In this document: one piece after another, positions 14,418 through 14,958 of the stretch
Position numbering within the stretch: position 1 is the stretch's first letter
Layout: each line of letters starts with the position of its first letter
Origin: Bacilli bacterium
GTDB lineage: Bacteria; Bacillota_I; Bacilli_A; RFN20; CAG-288
Reading direction: 5' to 3'
Assembly: GCA_022774485.1 (NCBI GenBank)
Contig: JALFLX010000125.1
Location: forward strand, 1-14,958
DNA length: 14,958 bases
Position numbers and translations under genes: made by a program
The notes under the pieces: generated by a model
Databases searched by the model: none
What the model was told of the DNA's origin: nothing
The model's input: only the letters and a program-made list of their open reading frames with translations

Positions 14418-14445
14418 AAATAGAAGAACTGGTTTTAATAGAATG

Positions 14446-14479
14446 AAAAAGCGTTATCCAGAAGAAATCTAGATAACGC
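14446..14479 (-). terminator. Rho-independent terminator of thrS
   Basis: On the minus strand GCGTTATC (14479-14472) pairs with GATAACGC (14458-14451) around a 13-nt loop and is followed by five T residues (14450-14446). It lies about 30 nt beyond the thrS stop. On the plus strand a T-run also occurs a few bases past the stem (14484-14488), so weak bidirectional action is possible. Confidence 0.85.
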
Positions 14480-14510
14480 GATATTTTTGATGGAAAGAGA
14501 AGACAAGATT

Positions 14511-14958
14511 TTAATAGGAACGTTTGACTGATTTTGTTTTGATGTCCTTTAAGATAATCTTGACAAATTCATCGAAGGCGACAGTCTTAGACTGCTGCTC
14601 GTGATAGAGACGATAGGTGATTTGATTGGCCTCTGCTTCTTTGTTTCCTAAGACAATGGTGTAAGGAACTTTGAAGACTTGAGAGTCGTGAATCTTATAG
14701 GAGAGCTTTTCGTTTCTGGAATCGATCTTGCTTCTAACAGAGTGCTTGAGAAGTCTCTTGTTGAGTTTCTCAGCGAGGTTGACAACAGCTTCATCGTTGT
14801 TGACCGGGATGATTCTAACTTGTTCAGGCGCTAACCAGGTTGGGAATGCACCCTTGAAGTTCTCGGTGATGATACCGAAGAATCTTTCAAAGGAGCCGAA
14901 GATTGCTCTGTGGAGCATGACCGGCTCTTTGGTTTTGCCATCTTTATCAACATAGGTG
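14511..14958 (-). CDS. thrS: Threonyl-tRNA synthetase, C-terminal part (5' end beyond the window)
   Basis: This is the last 148 residues of the class II enzyme that charges tRNA-Thr. The frame is open to the window edge, so the start lies outside; an internal Met at 14918 is not the start. It begins in class II motif 3 with DGKTKEPVMLHRAIFGSFER. The anticodon-binding domain follows: GAFPTWLAPEQVRIIPV, then SRNEKLSYKI and KVPYTIVLGNKEAE, all typical of ThrS. The C-terminus is basic (KSVKRSY). The gene converges on the mraZ-rsmH-ftsL unit and is separated from it by two terminators. The editing domain is upstream of the visible part and cannot be judged. Confidence 0.96.
   Translation of the reverse strand, partial: TYVDKDGKTKEPVMLHRAIFGSFERFFGIITENFKGAFPTWLAPEQVRIIPVNNDEAVVNLAEKLNKRLLKHSVRSKIDSRNEKLSYKIHDSQVFKVPYTIVLGNKEAEANQITYRLYHEQQSKTVAFDEFVKIILKDIKTKSVKRSY

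Larger units (their letters stand above)
14076..14445. other. Gene-free intergenic stretch
   Basis: About 370 nt between the terminator of the mraZ unit and the thrS terminator. It is AT-rich and strongly purine-biased on the plus strand, unlike the pyrimidine-rich coding strands nearby. Frames are broken by many stops; the longest ATG frame noticed is about 23 codons (14201-14272) without a good ribosome binding site. It contains a 16-bp palindrome and a two-segment hairpin, listed separately. No tRNA, rRNA or known riboswitch pattern was seen. Confidence 0.7.

Noticed and set aside
1..14958. Mobile element, CRISPR array, toxin-antitoxin or phage defence system
   Set aside because: No transposase, integrase, spaced direct repeats, attachment sites or defence-type genes were seen; every long frame is explained by housekeeping genes apart from one small unknown.
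1..14958. Mycoplasma-type genetic code (TGA = Trp)
   Set aside because: pheS, pheT, thyX and mraZ end in TGA at the expected family lengths, and Trp residues are encoded by TGG.
14700..14958. T-box riboswitch controlling thrS
   Set aside because: Only the 3' end of thrS is in the window; any leader would lie beyond the right edge.

Overview
The window looks like chromosome from a moderately AT-rich Firmicutes/Mollicutes-type bacterium. Both gene content and gene order point there: secDF next to recJ, mraZ-rsmH-ftsL, ftsQ-ftsA-ftsZ, and pheS-pheT with a flavin-dependent thymidylate synthase. TGA is a genuine stop (pheS, pheT, thyX and mraZ all end in TGA) and Trp is TGG, so this is the standard bacterial code and not the Mycoplasma code. 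Several core proteins are unusually diverged, in a way that recalls reduced Mollicutes-like lineages such as uncultured gut Bacilli. I cannot assign a taxon from the sequence alone.

Layout. Positions 1-3936 hold the 3' part of secDF (protein export), recJ (single-strand exonuclease) and a small gene of unknown function. A hairpin terminator at about 3973-3998 ends this unit and is fused to the ribosome binding site of the next gene. Positions 3997-12145 form one tightly packed run, ftsQ/divIB-like, ftsA, ftsZ, pheS, pheT, thyX and a yceD/DUF177 gene. Spacings run from 14 nt down to overlaps, and stop codons are often embedded in the next Shine-Dalgarno site. A strong terminator follows at 12152-12172. 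A clear sigma-A-type promoter (TTGCAT-17-TATAAT) overlapped by GTGGG boxes then drives mraZ-rsmH-ftsL-like (12380-13994), which ends at a terminator at 14044-14075. About 370 nt without a gene follow, holding a 16-bp palindrome and a two-segment hairpin. The 3' end of thrS lies on the minus strand (14511-14958) with its own terminator, converging on the cluster.

How it fits together. The core is a rearranged division (dcw) cluster. The mraZ-rsmH-ftsL head is separated from ftsQAZ and lies downstream of it, and phenylalanyl-tRNA synthetase, thymidylate synthesis and 23S rRNA maturation genes are joined to ftsZ instead. No peptidoglycan-synthesis gene is present.

I saw no mobile element, CRISPR array, defence system, tRNA or rRNA. 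The points of real interest are family members that have lost residues thought to be essential. PheT has a degraded proofreading site, FtsA has degenerate nucleotide-binding motifs, and SecDF lacks its intramembrane Asp residues. FtsZ has an acidic tail beyond its C-terminal peptide. Two compact regulatory junctions (3965-3999 and 12329-12380) are also worth checking.
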